Shown: positions 1-8,672 of the stretch, piece after piece
Layout of the letters: every line of letters begins with the position of its first letter
How positions within the stretch are numbered: the stretch's first letter is position 1
Source: Dehalococcoidia bacterium
GTDB taxonomy: Bacteria > Chloroflexota > Dehalococcoidia > Lucifugimonadales > Australimonadaceae
NCBI GenBank assembly: GCA_022820645.1
Contig: JAJEFD010000009.1
Coordinates: 186,001-250,000, forward strand
DNA: 64,000 nucleotides
Direction: 5' to 3'
The notes under the pieces: generated by a model
The model's input: the letters and a program-made list of their open reading frames with translations, nothing else
The model's database searches: none
What the model was told of the DNA's origin: nothing
Made by a program: the position numbers and the translations under genes

Positions 1-409
1 TTCGGAAGAACCTCTGCCCGACGCGTGTCGTTGCTTCTACCGGCCTGTCTTCCCCTAGGCGGCTCTCCTCCGGTTGATCGTCGGGTGCTTCTTCTGCCAA
101 GCCAATCTCGCTTACAGCCTGATCTGATTGAATGGCGAACTGGTCCCAGTCGTTTTGCATCTCTGCCCACACTAGGCGTTCCACAGAAGAAGTGTTTCGT
201 AGGCCGCTGCGACCGGTAGAGGTAATCTTGGGATCAAGGCTGGCGATGTTCACCAGCTTCATGGCGAGCGCTGATGGAGATCTCCCCATCGCCTGCGCAA
301 ACCGAATGATTACCGGGTTGCTAGCGTGAAGCCTCCCGAAGGGCAACTGGCAGTACAAGTTGAGTGCGACCAGTAGTTCGCTCCGTGTCCATTTACGGTT
401 GGTGACCAT
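1..409 (-). CDS. HNH restriction endonuclease, C-terminus beyond the window
   Basis: Partial gene; the reverse strand stays open to base 1 with no stop. The visible 136 residues begin MVTNRKWTRSELLVALNLYC and continue through a PFGRLH/GRSPSALAMKLVN block, then a VGQRFFR segment at the edge. This is the N-terminal half of the predicted restriction endonucleases (COG3440-like) whose HNH domain follows that segment; the HNH itself lies outside, so nuclease activity is inferred. The gene is last in the minus-strand operon, 82 nt after the ATPase stop. ATG at 409 is chosen because homologues start just before the WTR motif. An in-frame ATG at 475, 16 nt after the ATPase stop, is an alternative. 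It probably is the cutting partner of the C5 methyltransferase. Confidence 0.8.
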   Translation of the reverse strand, partial: MVTNRKWTRSELLVALNLYCQLPFGRLHASNPVIIRFAQAMGRSPSALAMKLVNIASLDPKITSTGRSGLRNTSSVERLVWAEMQNDWDQFAIQSDQAVSEIGLAEEAPDDQPEESRLGEDRPVEATTRVGQRFFR

Positions 410-491
410 GTCGACCCGCTTTCGCCTTTTGCTATTGCTTTGTAGGTCTATGTCAATGACCCGAAGATCGTCCATGTTGGCATAGTCATGC

Positions 492-2030
492 TCAATCAAC
501 CTGTGCTTTGATTCTTTCGCGCAATTCTTGGAGCTGTGGATGAAGAGGAGCTACGGATCGCATCACCCTCCTCAGACACTCTCGTGATTCTATACCAGTC
601 AATTGCTCTAGGCGATGGCCGAGGTTGTGATAGTCGATTTCCGAGCGAATGGACTCGATTAGGGTATCTGCTTCTCCTATCGAACAGCCGAATTGAGTGG
701 CAAGTTGGGCGTGATAATCGGGGAGGAGCAGTTGTTCCATGACCCATTGCTCAGGTGGCAATGCACCTGGCAGAATGATATACTCTGGATGTAAGCTTTC
801 ATCAGAAGGAGCTTCTTTCGCTATTGCCTTCTTAATGTCCGATTCAGAACAATCGCCGTCCAGTACGCACATGGCTCTCATTGTATACCCTGAACGCAGA
901 TGGGAAACACCTTGACGGACCACAGTCTCATTGCTGCCTACTTCTCTAACGTCCGTGCGATTTCTAAGGCCATAGGGAAGAGCTTCCTCAATTAATGCCT
1001 TCGCGCTGAAGTCTTCACAATACAATACCAGTTCTGGCTTAAAGACACCACTCATTTCGTGGATTGCGAACCGCGTACTAGGTGATTCTATTGCTTCGTG
1101 GTTGTCGCCTTGTCTACTAAGCAGGATTCTCGCTTGCCGTGGCAATGCGTCAAGAAATGCCTCCGAGTGTGTTGAGCAGACTATCTGTGTCTTTCGCTTC
1201 AGACAGACTTCAACGAGAATCTCGGCTAACCGAACCTGGGCTTCAGGATGCAAGCCAGCTTCAATCTCTTCTATCAGTAGAAGGCTTGAAGTTGGCAGTT
1301 CCTGTAGTGTGTGAAGGAGATTGATAATCCAACTCTCGCCACTACCCATGTTGAAGCCTGTGAATTCAACTCCCGAGCGAGCTCTCTGAAGAGCATGGCG
1401 CTTGATTTCTTGGATTTCAGCCGAACTGTAGATTCTACCCATAATGTAAGACAATTGCTGGGTCGATGTTGATGTTAATGAAGAAGAGTAGGTACCGATC
1501 TGTTGGTTGGCGAATGCGCTCCGAACACCTGCTATCTCATGGGCAGGGATTAGACGCCTAAGAGGACTGAAAGCCACTTCTCGTTCGGGCCGTGCAGTGT
1601 ATCTTCCCCACCGGGTAGGAGTCTTCCTAAATTTGACCGAAGGAGTTGGCCTGGAGTGCCTATATGTCCAAGTTACCGAAACACCATCAAAGGACTGCTC
1701 ACTGGAAGCCCGAAGAAAGAAATCTTCGAATGTATAATAGGACCTATCAGCGGCTTTGGACTTTGGCTGGTGTAGCCAGTTTGGAATACGCCAGCCTGCC
1801 GGCGAGTGATATGCCAGTGCTGCTAGAGCTAGAATCGTGCTCTTCCCTACACCATTCTTTCCGCACAACGCAGTGACTGGATACCGAAAGGGTACGTAAA
1901 GGCCATGTATACCTCGCAAGCCACCACTAATGGCGATACTCTCGAGATATGGCCTGTGGATGTCATCTGTGGGATTATCCCAAAGATGTTGCAATGCTCT
2001 TTCTTCGTCACTGAGTCGTCTGCCCGGCAT
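492..2030 (-). CDS. OLD-like AAA/ABC ATPase with degenerate TOPRIM domain
   Basis: 512 residues. The N-terminal ATPase has a Walker A (GKNGVGKST, 57-65), an ABC signature-like MGSGE (228-232), Walker B (LLIEEIEAGLHP, 251-262) and an H-loop (STHSEAF, 286-292). The C-terminal part looks TOPRIM-like: hydrophobic strand with acid (ELVLYCED, 333-340) and DGD (391-393). This is the layout of OLD-family nucleases such as GajA of Gabija, although the first TOPRIM motif is weak. ATG overlaps the helicase stop by 23 nt, so the two are probably made together. Known GajA works with a UvrD helicase, as found here; the link to the flanking methyltransferase and HNH gene is inference. Confidence 0.82.
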   Translation of the reverse strand: MPGRRLSDEERALQHLWDNPTDDIHRPYLESIAISGGLRGIHGLYVPFRYPVTALCGKNGVGKSTILALAALAYHSPAGWRIPNWLHQPKSKAADRSYYTFEDFFLRASSEQSFDGVSVTWTYRHSRPTPSVKFRKTPTRWGRYTARPEREVAFSPLRRLIPAHEIAGVRSAFANQQIGTYSSSLTSTSTQQLSYIMGRIYSSAEIQEIKRHALQRARSGVEFTGFNMGSGESWIINLLHTLQELPTSSLLLIEEIEAGLHPEAQVRLAEILVEVCLKRKTQIVCSTHSEAFLDALPRQARILLSRQGDNHEAIESPSTRFAIHEMSGVFKPELVLYCEDFSAKALIEEALPYGLRNRTDVREVGSNETVVRQGVSHLRSGYTMRAMCVLDGDCSESDIKKAIAKEAPSDESLHPEYIILPGALPPEQWVMEQLLLPDYHAQLATQFGCSIGEADTLIESIRSEIDYHNLGHRLEQLTGIESRECLRRVMRSVAPLHPQLQELRERIKAQVD

Positions 2031-5000
2031 CTACATCCTCGGCTATGAATTGCATTTCTTTTTCCTGTTCTTCTTCGGGGGTCCCTAATCTAGGTGTAGT
2101 TGTGTCACGTTCTTGCCAGCGCTTGTATCCTGGACATATTTGCCTGAAGTCGCATTTATGACAACTGCCATTCTCGACTCCTCGACGTGCGAACCTACCT
2201 TCCTGAATTGCAACTTGGATTTCGGTCACGGCGTCGCGGACACGAAGTCGAACGCCTTCACGTGCCTCTTCCGAAACATCTACGGTGACTCGTTCCTCAA
2301 CCCCTTGGTCAACCATGTCTTGTGTTGGCGGTCGAGGACTTAAGAAATGAGCGTATGCGGTCCTTGCATCCAGCCCCCACGAGTTTCCTGCAGCGACTGC
2401 GTAAAGCCTGAGTTGTGCTTCTACTTCGCTTTTCCTTAACACGAACTGATCGATCGTACCCCAGCGATGGGCCTTAAAGTCTACAATGGCCACGGGTATC
2501 CTAGCGGATGATTCTGGTTGCGTATTGTCAACCCTCTCAATTAGGTCGACTACTCCGCTAATCAACGCTCCAGAACCTTTGTCAACAAATTCGAACGGTT
2601 TCTCCGCGTGGAGCACGAACTTCGTGGTGTCCGGATAAGTGTTTAGAAAGCGAGCGATTGACTGTCTTGCGGCGTCACGTAACCGCGTAAGGGGTTTGTA
2701 GTCGTTGCCGTCTCGAGTATATCTCAAATGGAAACGTTGTTGGATTAGCCTTGAAACTTGATCGGCGGACATGAATTGCCCTTGAAGGGCAGATTGATGG
2801 ATTTCGGCGAGGATGTTGTGTATCTGTTGGCCATATCCGTATGACTCCTGGACTCCTGGTTCAAAACCCATCAAAGCCCTAAGCTGATACTCAAAAGGAC
2901 AACGCCAATAGTAGTTGAGCTCGGTAAATGTGGTTGGGAGCAATTGAGCGTTTGCCGGTGGAACAGGCTCACCCTTCGCCAGTTCAACCACATGGTCGTC
3001 TCTTCCTACAATGTCATGCTTGATGTCGGTGAAATAGGACGTCGGCCTTTTATTCTTGCGATTGGGACTGGATATGTTCAGAAATCGTTGACATCGTGTG
3101 AGGGCCACGTACCAGAGGCGCCGCTCACCTTCGTCTCCGCCGGCATAGTCCGCAGGATTAAATACTTTTGCATTTAGGAAGGTAGCTGGCCCCCTGTTTC
3201 TTAAACTACTAGGAAAGTTGGCACTGGAGACGCGAGGAACAAAAACCACGGGCCACTCAAGACCTTTTGCAGCATGAACAGTCATGATTTGCACAGCGTT
3301 AGGGCTCGCGCTCTCCTCTAGTCCGCCTTCATCAACTTGACTCGCTGCCCATCCACCCAGATAGAAACACAATGCCTGAAGCTGGCTAGGCGTGATCCAT
3401 TGATGGACGGCTTCAAAGTCGGTAATGAGTCCGCTTAGCCTCCCAAGATTATAAAGGACTCGTTCAGGCCACGGTTCTACACCTGCTGATGACCCGAGTT
3501 GTTCTAGCATATCTTGGAATATCTTTTGCGGATAGATACGCCGTGCGAGCCGCCCTCGCCTCTCCCTTTCAAGGTTTCGCCGATCAAGTTGCTCACGCTT
3601 CGCGGCGATCCACGCGAGGTATTGCGACTCATTAGCATTCGGCATGTCCCCTGTCTCGTTGCTCAGGCGGCGTATGGTGGCGCGGATGAATTCCCTTATC
3701 TCAGCCTCGTTTCTTCGACGCGTAGCTGCGGCCTGGTTGTTGACCATTTCAGACCTAGCTAAAAGGCAGAAAGTGGCATAGATCAGGAGAACTTCGTCGT
3801 GGTCGAATAGGCCACCAACTCCCTTAATGACGACTGGTATCTTCTGCTTTTGTAGAACCTCCAAGATTACTTTCCCTGACCCCTTAACACTTCTCAAAAG
3901 GATGGCCATATCGGCGTAATCAATTGCTCTGGAATCACCATCAGGCTGTTCGATTATGACACCTCTCAATTCGCGAATACGATTAGCGATCCATTGGGCT
4001 TCATCCTCTTCGGAGGGTAATGAACGTACCCTGACATCTCGCGGTAGAGCCATGGTCTCAATAAAGCTGTTAGAGGATGCGTCCCAATGCCGAGCCTCCA
4101 TTTTCTTGGGCAAACGGCGAGTGGTGGGAATCTTGCGAACAGCAGAGTCAGCGATCTCAACAATTGCATGTGTACTTCTGAAATTGTGAGTGAGTTTGAT
4201 TTGAGTAACATTGGAATAGCGTTGAGAGAAGGACAATATATTGTCAATACGTGCACCTCTCCACCCGTAGATCGCCTGATCGTCGTCCCCCACAACAGTA
4301 ACATGTACGTCTAATCCATGGTTGGAAATGAGTGCGATCAATTCCTCCTGTCTATCATCAATATCTTGGTACTCATCAATAACAAGGTATTGAAATCTGT
4401 GACGCAGGATTGAGAGAGCTTCAGGCCGATTTTTTAGTTCAGCCAGAAACCGAGCAATAATATGGTCAAAATCGAAGAAATAATTGGGGTACCCATAAGC
4501 AAGGTCTCGATAGCGATTGATACACTCACTAAGGTCAGCATCGTCGAGTGGGTCCAAAGATATTGCCTTCTGGTGGGCCACGCTGACGGTTGTCATGAAG
4601 GTCCGGATAGTATCCCAATAACCCTTGGATTGCGTGCGATCACGCAGTAGGTTGAGCCCAATACCCGCATTGCTGTCCGGAAAATGATGGTAGTTACTCA
4701 TGACTAGTGCAGCTTGGCGCGCCTCATCCATCACCTCGAACCTGCGAAACTGAGGATCTAACTCTTTGAGCATCTGGAGGCAGAAGCTGTGGATGGTGCC
4801 TATGTACATATCCCCAACAGCGGGATCAGTAGGTAGAGTTTCCTCAAGATGAGTGCGTATGCGCGCTTTCAATTCGTTGGCCGCTCTATCAGTAAATGTG
4901 AAGGCAACAATTGCTCCCTTCGGTATTCCTTCGCCCACAAGCTCGGCTATTCGTCTGGAGATGACTTGAGTCTTGCCGCTGCCTGCGCACGCAAGAATCT

Positions 5001-5055
5001 GCAGGTTGCCTTGCCGGTGGTCAATCGCTTGTTGTTGCTCGGGTGTGTAGTTCAT
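2008..5055 (-). CDS. UvrD/Rep-type helicase fused to Fe-S PD-(D/E)XK nuclease
   Basis: 1015 residues. Superfamily 1 helicase motifs are complete: GSGKT (25-29), DEYQD (227-231), GDDDQAIYGWRGA (256-268), TVHAAKGLEW (592-601) and YVALTR (649-654). The C-terminus is a RecB/AddB/Cas4-like nuclease: CPFEYQLR (719), conserved His region (740-749), GVVDLIER (834-841), IVDFKA (857-862) and three more cysteines, 965, 968 and 974. With Cys719 these would hold a 4Fe-4S cluster. It is twice the length of Gabija GajB. ATGA overlap (4 nt) with the methyltransferase stop and 23-nt overlap with the ATPase show a single operon. It likely unwinds and degrades invading DNA. Codon use is lower in GC than in the housekeeping part of the window. 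Confidence 0.92.
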   Translation of the reverse strand: MNYTPEQQQAIDHRQGNLQILACAGSGKTQVISRRIAELVGEGIPKGAIVAFTFTDRAANELKARIRTHLEETLPTDPAVGDMYIGTIHSFCLQMLKELDPQFRRFEVMDEARQAALVMSNYHHFPDSNAGIGLNLLRDRTQSKGYWDTIRTFMTTVSVAHQKAISLDPLDDADLSECINRYRDLAYGYPNYFFDFDHIIARFLAELKNRPEALSILRHRFQYLVIDEYQDIDDRQEELIALISNHGLDVHVTVVGDDDQAIYGWRGARIDNILSFSQRYSNVTQIKLTHNFRSTHAIVEIADSAVRKIPTTRRLPKKMEARHWDASSNSFIETMALPRDVRVRSLPSEEDEAQWIANRIRELRGVIIEQPDGDSRAIDYADMAILLRSVKGSGKVILEVLQKQKIPVVIKGVGGLFDHDEVLLIYATFCLLARSEMVNNQAAATRRRNEAEIREFIRATIRRLSNETGDMPNANESQYLAWIAAKREQLDRRNLERERRGRLARRIYPQKIFQDMLEQLGSSAGVEPWPERVLYNLGRLSGLITDFEAVHQWITPSQLQALCFYLGGWAASQVDEGGLEESASPNAVQIMTVHAAKGLEWPVVFVPRVSSANFPSSLRNRGPATFLNAKVFNPADYAGGDEGERRLWYVALTRCQRFLNISSPNRKNKRPTSYFTDIKHDIVGRDDHVVELAKGEPVPPANAQLLPTTFTELNYYWRCPFEYQLRALMGFEPGVQESYGYGQQIHNILAEIHQSALQGQFMSADQVSRLIQQRFHLRYTRDGNDYKPLTRLRDAARQSIARFLNTYPDTTKFVLHAEKPFEFVDKGSGALISGVVDLIERVDNTQPESSARIPVAIVDFKAHRWGTIDQFVLRKSEVEAQLRLYAVAAGNSWGLDARTAYAHFLSPRPPTQDMVDQGVEERVTVDVSEEAREGVRLRVRDAVTEIQVAIQEGRFARRGVENGSCHKCDFRQICPGYKRWQERDTTTPRLGTPEEEQEKEMQFIAEDVDAGQTTQ

Positions 5056-6110
5056 GTCTGTTTACTAAGGGCAATTCTAAGAGTGGGAGCGAGTTGCGCG
5101 ATTAATCGCATAGGAACGGCGTTCCCTATCTGAGAAGCGATGTCCTTGCTACTGCCAATAAACTTGTAGTCATCGGGAAAAGTCTGCAATCGAGCCGCCT
5201 CTCTGAGCGTGAGTGCGCGGTCATCTCGGGGATGGGCGTACCGGCCTCGAGTGAGATCCGTGCATCCAGTGGTTAGAGTAGGTGCTACTGCGTCCCAACG
5301 CATTCGCCCATAAACATCTGGATGGCCGTTGTGGTTCTTGTGGCATTTGAGCTGCAAATGGGAAGGTAGGCTGTCCCTGCTGCCGCCGTCCTTGGGTATG
5401 TGCTGAAGGCGCAGTTCAGCGATGGGGCGATGAACTCGGGCGAAGTGCAGGACGTCGTTAGGGTCGGCTTGTCCGGATTGCAAGACTTTCAAATCGCCAA
5501 TGGCCGTGCGAACTGTCTCCTGCGTTCTGGTCCAATTCCGCTCCGGCAGCGGAGGAGGAGGTTGCCCTTTACTGGCTAACATGATGCACCTAGCCCGCCT
5601 TTGGGGTACGCCGAATTCGGCTGCGTCCAGGCGAGTAGGACTTCCAACGAGGTAGCCTGCATCCTTAAGTCCTTGCGCCAGCCGCGCCCGAAGTTTGTCA
5701 AAGCGTGGGGCGGTTAGCCCAGGGACATTCTCGAAGAGAATCACCTTGGGATTCAGTATCCTAGCGAATTTAATGCTTTGGAGAATTAACTGTGCGCGAT
5801 CGTCTTTCCCTGCGATTCTCTGATGGCTGCTAAACGGTTGACATGGTGCGCAGACTGCCATCAGATCCAATTTTCTTCCGGTCAGTATAGTATCCTTCAA
5901 TTCCTGAGGGTCGACTCGGACGATGTCCTCTTCGATAAGATGGACGGAAGGGTGGTTCGATCTATAGGTGAGACAAGCAACGGGATCGTTGTCAACTGCT
6001 GCTAGAACCTTGAATCGGGCTGCCTTGAGGCCCGCCGTCACTGCGCCACAACCTGAGAACAGGTCAACAGCAGTAGGCCATCGTGTCGCTTTTTTAGATT
6101 CAGTCCGCAT
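5052..6110 (-). CDS. DNA (cytosine-5-)-methyltransferase
   Basis: 352 residues from the ATG at 6110, preceded by AGAGG at 7-nt spacing and overlapping the vsr end by 11 nt. A longer in-frame start at 6149 would lie deep in vsr and is less likely. Motifs in order: I DLFSGCG (16-22), IV with the catalytic PCQ (89-91), VI ENV (127-129), VIII QRRAR (170-174), then a target-recognition region, and motifs IX/X (RLQTFPDD and SQIGNAVP). It transfers methyl from SAM to C5 of cytosine, presumably protecting host DNA from the HNH enzyme of this operon. Recognition sequence cannot be read from sequence alone. The 3' end has a 4-nt overlap with the helicase start. Confidence 0.95.
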   Translation of the reverse strand: MRTESKKATRWPTAVDLFSGCGAVTAGLKAARFKVLAAVDNDPVACLTYRSNHPSVHLIEEDIVRVDPQELKDTILTGRKLDLMAVCAPCQPFSSHQRIAGKDDRAQLILQSIKFARILNPKVILFENVPGLTAPRFDKLRARLAQGLKDAGYLVGSPTRLDAAEFGVPQRRARCIMLASKGQPPPPLPERNWTRTQETVRTAIGDLKVLQSGQADPNDVLHFARVHRPIAELRLQHIPKDGGSRDSLPSHLQLKCHKNHNGHPDVYGRMRWDAVAPTLTTGCTDLTRGRYAHPRDDRALTLREAARLQTFPDDYKFIGSSKDIASQIGNAVPMRLIAQLAPTLRIALSKQT

Positions 6111-6510
6111 AGAGGAACCTCTGGAGTGTTTGCTCAAGTTGAACTTCATCTCTCATGCCACATTCCCATATGACTAGCGCCTTCCAGCCTAGTTGCGTCA
6201 ATAGAGTGTGATTCGTCCTGTCTCGCTCAATGTTCTTGTCGAGTTTAGTATTCCAGAATTGCGAGTTTGACTCTGGCCTTTTCGCTGAAGAACAATTGTC
6301 GTGTTGATGCCAGAAGCAACCGTGTACAAAGATCACTTTCTTATGCCGGATTAGCGCGATATCCGGATTGCCGGGTAGCCTGCGGTAATGTAAACGGAAG
6401 CGGAAGCCCATTCGGTGCACAAGTGACCGGACCGCCTTTTCAGGCGCTGTGTTGGTACTTCCGACGCGCGACATCATCCAACTGCGCTTTTCGGTCGATA
6501 CAATGTCCAA
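6100..6510 (-). CDS. vsr: Very-short-patch-repair endonuclease Vsr
   Basis: 136 residues. The family pattern is clear: MSRVGSTNTAPEKAVRSLV near the start, RLHYRRLPGNPD with the metal-binding Asp at 50, then VIFVHGCFWH. Vsr nicks next to T:G mismatches left by deamination of 5-methylcytosine, so it commonly travels with Dcm-type enzymes, and here it is the first gene of the operon. The start codon appears to be TTG at 6510, with AAGGTGA upstream; no in-frame ATG precedes the conserved region. Length is slightly shorter than E. coli Vsr (156). Transcription probably starts at the promoter 60-90 bases upstream. Confidence 0.93.
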   Translation of the reverse strand: MDIVSTEKRSWMMSRVGSTNTAPEKAVRSLVHRMGFRFRLHYRRLPGNPDIALIRHKKVIFVHGCFWHQHDNCSSAKRPESNSQFWNTKLDKNIERDRTNHTLLTQLGWKALVIWECGMRDEVQLEQTLQRFLYAD

Positions 6511-6570
6511 GGCTATATCAACTCACCTTCGCATTGTGCTGGCACGCAAGAAGGAACTTGGCGGAGAGGT

Positions 6571-6599
6571 AGTCTAGGGAGCTATACTACCTCTGTCAA
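6571..6599 (-). promoter_or_regulatory. Sigma70-like promoter of the defence operon
   Basis: On the minus strand, a perfect -35 TTGACA (6594-6599), 17-nt spacer and -10 TAGACT (6571-6576, 4/6 matches). Expected start of transcription is near 6564, giving a leader of about 54 nt before vsr. It is the only good promoter visible for the five overlapping genes. Confidence 0.65.
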
Positions 6600-6730
6600 T
6601 TCGTACATGCAGATTGTTAGAGTCTCGCCCTCACTCGAAGAAGCCCCACGCGGCAGTCGGAGGTCGCTCCCTCCCCAATTCGTGACACCCGCCCCTATCG
6701 CGGTCGAGGGGCGACCCCGTACGCTGGTTG

Positions 6731-6997
6731 GATGACCGTCGACCGCACAGCGCCTATAGAGCACGTCGATAGCTCGGGGCCCAGCTATGGCTCTGGCCTA
6801 TGGGTCAAGGTTGCACACACACCCCGGCGCCGGATCTTGCAATCAAGAACGCGGAAGCAGGCCACGGCCTTGGCGATCAAGATCTGCAAGATTGCGAAAT
6901 GCCATACGTTTACTCGTAAGGACCGGATCAAGAAGCAGATCAAGAACGCGAGCGTGGCGACCTTCGGGCTGGGTTCCCGCCTGCGCGGGAATGACGG
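6731..6997 (+). repeat. Dispersed non-coding repeat, copy R1
   Basis: About 267 bases, diverged copy of the element at 16891-17176, which is in opposite orientation. Shared blocks in order: GATGACCGTCG, CTATAG/CTATGG palindrome pairs around CTATAGCTCGG, CTATGGGTC, GAAGCAGGCC...GGCCTTG, GTTTACTCGTA and a terminal palindrome TTCCCGCCTGCGCGGGAATGAC (6974-6995). No credible gene lies in 6600-7019. Bases 6600-6730 hold a GC-rich stretch, part of which (6688-6711) recurs inverted near 58454. The region separates the defence operon from the next operon. Confidence 0.6.
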
Positions 6998-7019
6998 GAG
7001 AAGGAGCGGGAATGACGGA

Positions 7020-8669
7020 TCAGAGCACCGCCATCATGTGGTGCTGGACGCGGTTGCCGCGCTGCACGCCCATCTTCATCACCTGCCGCGCCGGGCGGTC
7101 GTCCGGGTCCGGGAACATCGCGGTCCATGCCGCGTCGATGGCGGCCAAGTCGGCGTAGTCCTGGATGAGCAGCGTGATGAGGCCGACGTTGTCCATCGTG
7201 CCGCCGCCCGATTCCACGAGCGACCGGATGTTGCGGATGCCGTGGTGCGCCTGACCCTCGATGCCCTTCACCGGCTCCAGCTTGTCCGGCCCCGCCGTGT
7301 CGACGCCGGAGACGCCGCCCGAGCAGAAGAGGTCGCCGATGCGCGCGCCCATCGGGATCGGGTCGTGGTGGCCGTGCCCCTCGATCTCGTGGTTCGTCCG
7401 CTCGCCGCCTATCCTGCCGATCACCTGTATCTGGATCTGTCCGCCCATGGGGTAGCGGTACGTCTTGCGCGCCGCCTGGTACTGGCCGATGGGCCACGCC
7501 TCCAGGTACACGTCCACCATGTACGGCTGGTAGGCGAAGTCGTTCAGGTACACCCACTGCAGCACCACGTCGTCCACCGTGCCGCCCGCGTGCTCCATGA
7601 ACACCCGCATGTTGTCGAAGCACTGGTCGGTCTGCGCGTCTTCGCCGGTGACCGGCAGCGAGGTCGAGAGGTCCCACGGCACGATGACGGACGAGAAGAC
7701 GTAGTCGCCCATCCGCACGCCGTTCGGGAGCGGGTCGCGGTGCGTGAGCCCGGGCACCTCGATGCGCTGCCGCTTCTGCCCGGCCACGCCTATCGCGTGC
7801 AGCTCGACGCCCTCGCCGGGCGGCAGCGGGTAGGAGGTGGTCTTGCGCGCGGGCCGGTTGTCCGGGTCCGGGAACAGCTCCAGCCAGCCGGTGTTGATGT
7901 GCGGCCGGAAGTCCTGGCTGTCGATGAAGTTCGTGACGATGCCGATGTCGTCGGTCGAGAGCCCGGCGGACTCCACGAGCGTCCGGAGGTTCCGCCACGC
8001 GTTCAGGAACTGCTCCGCGGGATCGTCCGGCATCACGCCGGTCTCGAGGTCGATACCGCGGATGCCCGAGGTGAAGAACATCCCGCCGACCTGCACGAGG
8101 TCCGGTGCGACGGCGTCCGGAGCGCTGAGGCCGGGCAGCCGCGTCGTCGTGCGCTTGTTCGGCCTGCCGGGCGCGCCCTTGTCGCTGAGCGCGGGGCCGG
8201 GGCCGCTGCGGAACTTCGGACGTATCCCGGCGTTCGCCAGCCGTGCGTCGCCCGCGGGCTTGACCATCGCCTCGGCGCCCGCGAGCGCGAGCCGCTCGTC
8301 GCGGTCCTCGTCGCCGGTGCCGCTCACGCCGATGCCGCCGATGACCTCGCTCGCCCGGTGCAGCGTCAGCCCGCCGTGCAGCGTCGTGACGCCGTCGTTC
8401 GACCAGTCGGCGACGGTGCGGCCGTCGTGCGATATCTGCTGGCGGTAGATGAGGGTGTCGCGCCCGATGAACGCGGCGGTGTACGCCTTGCGCTCGGCGT
8501 TCCGCACGTCGGTCGCGGACGCGCCGTCGCGCCGCACGGAGTAGACGAGCGCGCCGCTCTCGTCCACGACGGCCAGGGCGAACGGGCGCTCGTTGGGCCG
8601 CGCCGCGGCCATCGCCGCTTCTATCGCGCGTTCGGCGTCTTCCAGGCTGATGGTCTCTCGTGCGGGCAT
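7020..8669 (-). CDS. HbpS/GlcG domain fused to three tandem RidA domains
   Basis: 549 residues. Residues 5-142 are a GlcG/HbpS (DUF336) domain with the family's ALAVVDESGALV and LTLHRASEVIGGIGVSG segments. Residues 172-296, 302-419 and 426-549 are three RidA/YjgF/Rut-like domains. Each keeps the pattern ending in an Arg near the pocket (RPAR at 275, AARK at 401, RPAR at 528), the residue that in RidA proteins binds the carboxylate of imine/enamine substrates. RidA proteins are normally single-domain trimers, so three linked copies could form an intramolecular pseudo-trimer (inference). It is last in a tight four-gene minus-strand operon, 3 nt after DUF1330. Substrate unknown; a catabolic or reactive-intermediate detoxifying role is likely. 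Confidence 0.88.
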   Translation of the reverse strand: MPARETISLEDAERAIEAAMAAARPNERPFALAVVDESGALVYSVRRDGASATDVRNAERKAYTAAFIGRDTLIYRQQISHDGRTVADWSNDGVTTLHGGLTLHRASEVIGGIGVSGTGDEDRDERLALAGAEAMVKPAGDARLANAGIRPKFRSGPGPALSDKGAPGRPNKRTTTRLPGLSAPDAVAPDLVQVGGMFFTSGIRGIDLETGVMPDDPAEQFLNAWRNLRTLVESAGLSTDDIGIVTNFIDSQDFRPHINTGWLELFPDPDNRPARKTTSYPLPPGEGVELHAIGVAGQKRQRIEVPGLTHRDPLPNGVRMGDYVFSSVIVPWDLSTSLPVTGEDAQTDQCFDNMRVFMEHAGGTVDDVVLQWVYLNDFAYQPYMVDVYLEAWPIGQYQAARKTYRYPMGGQIQIQVIGRIGGERTNHEIEGHGHHDPIPMGARIGDLFCSGGVSGVDTAGPDKLEPVKGIEGQAHHGIRNIRSLVESGGGTMDNVGLITLLIQDYADLAAIDAAWTAMFPDPDDRPARQVMKMGVQRGNRVQHHMMAVL

Positions 8670-8672
8670 GTC

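Noticed and set aside
5052-6149. Longer methyltransferase start at 6149
   Set aside because: It would overlap vsr by 50 bases and lacks a ribosome site, whereas ATG 6110 has AGAGG at 7 nt.
1-6510. DISARM or standard Gabija system
   Set aside because: No DrmA/B/C genes; the helicase is twice GajB length and the Dcm/Vsr/HNH genes are not part of Gabija.
6600-6730. tRNA or att site next to the defence operon
   Set aside because: No cloverleaf, T-loop GGTTCGA-type motif or integrase was found.
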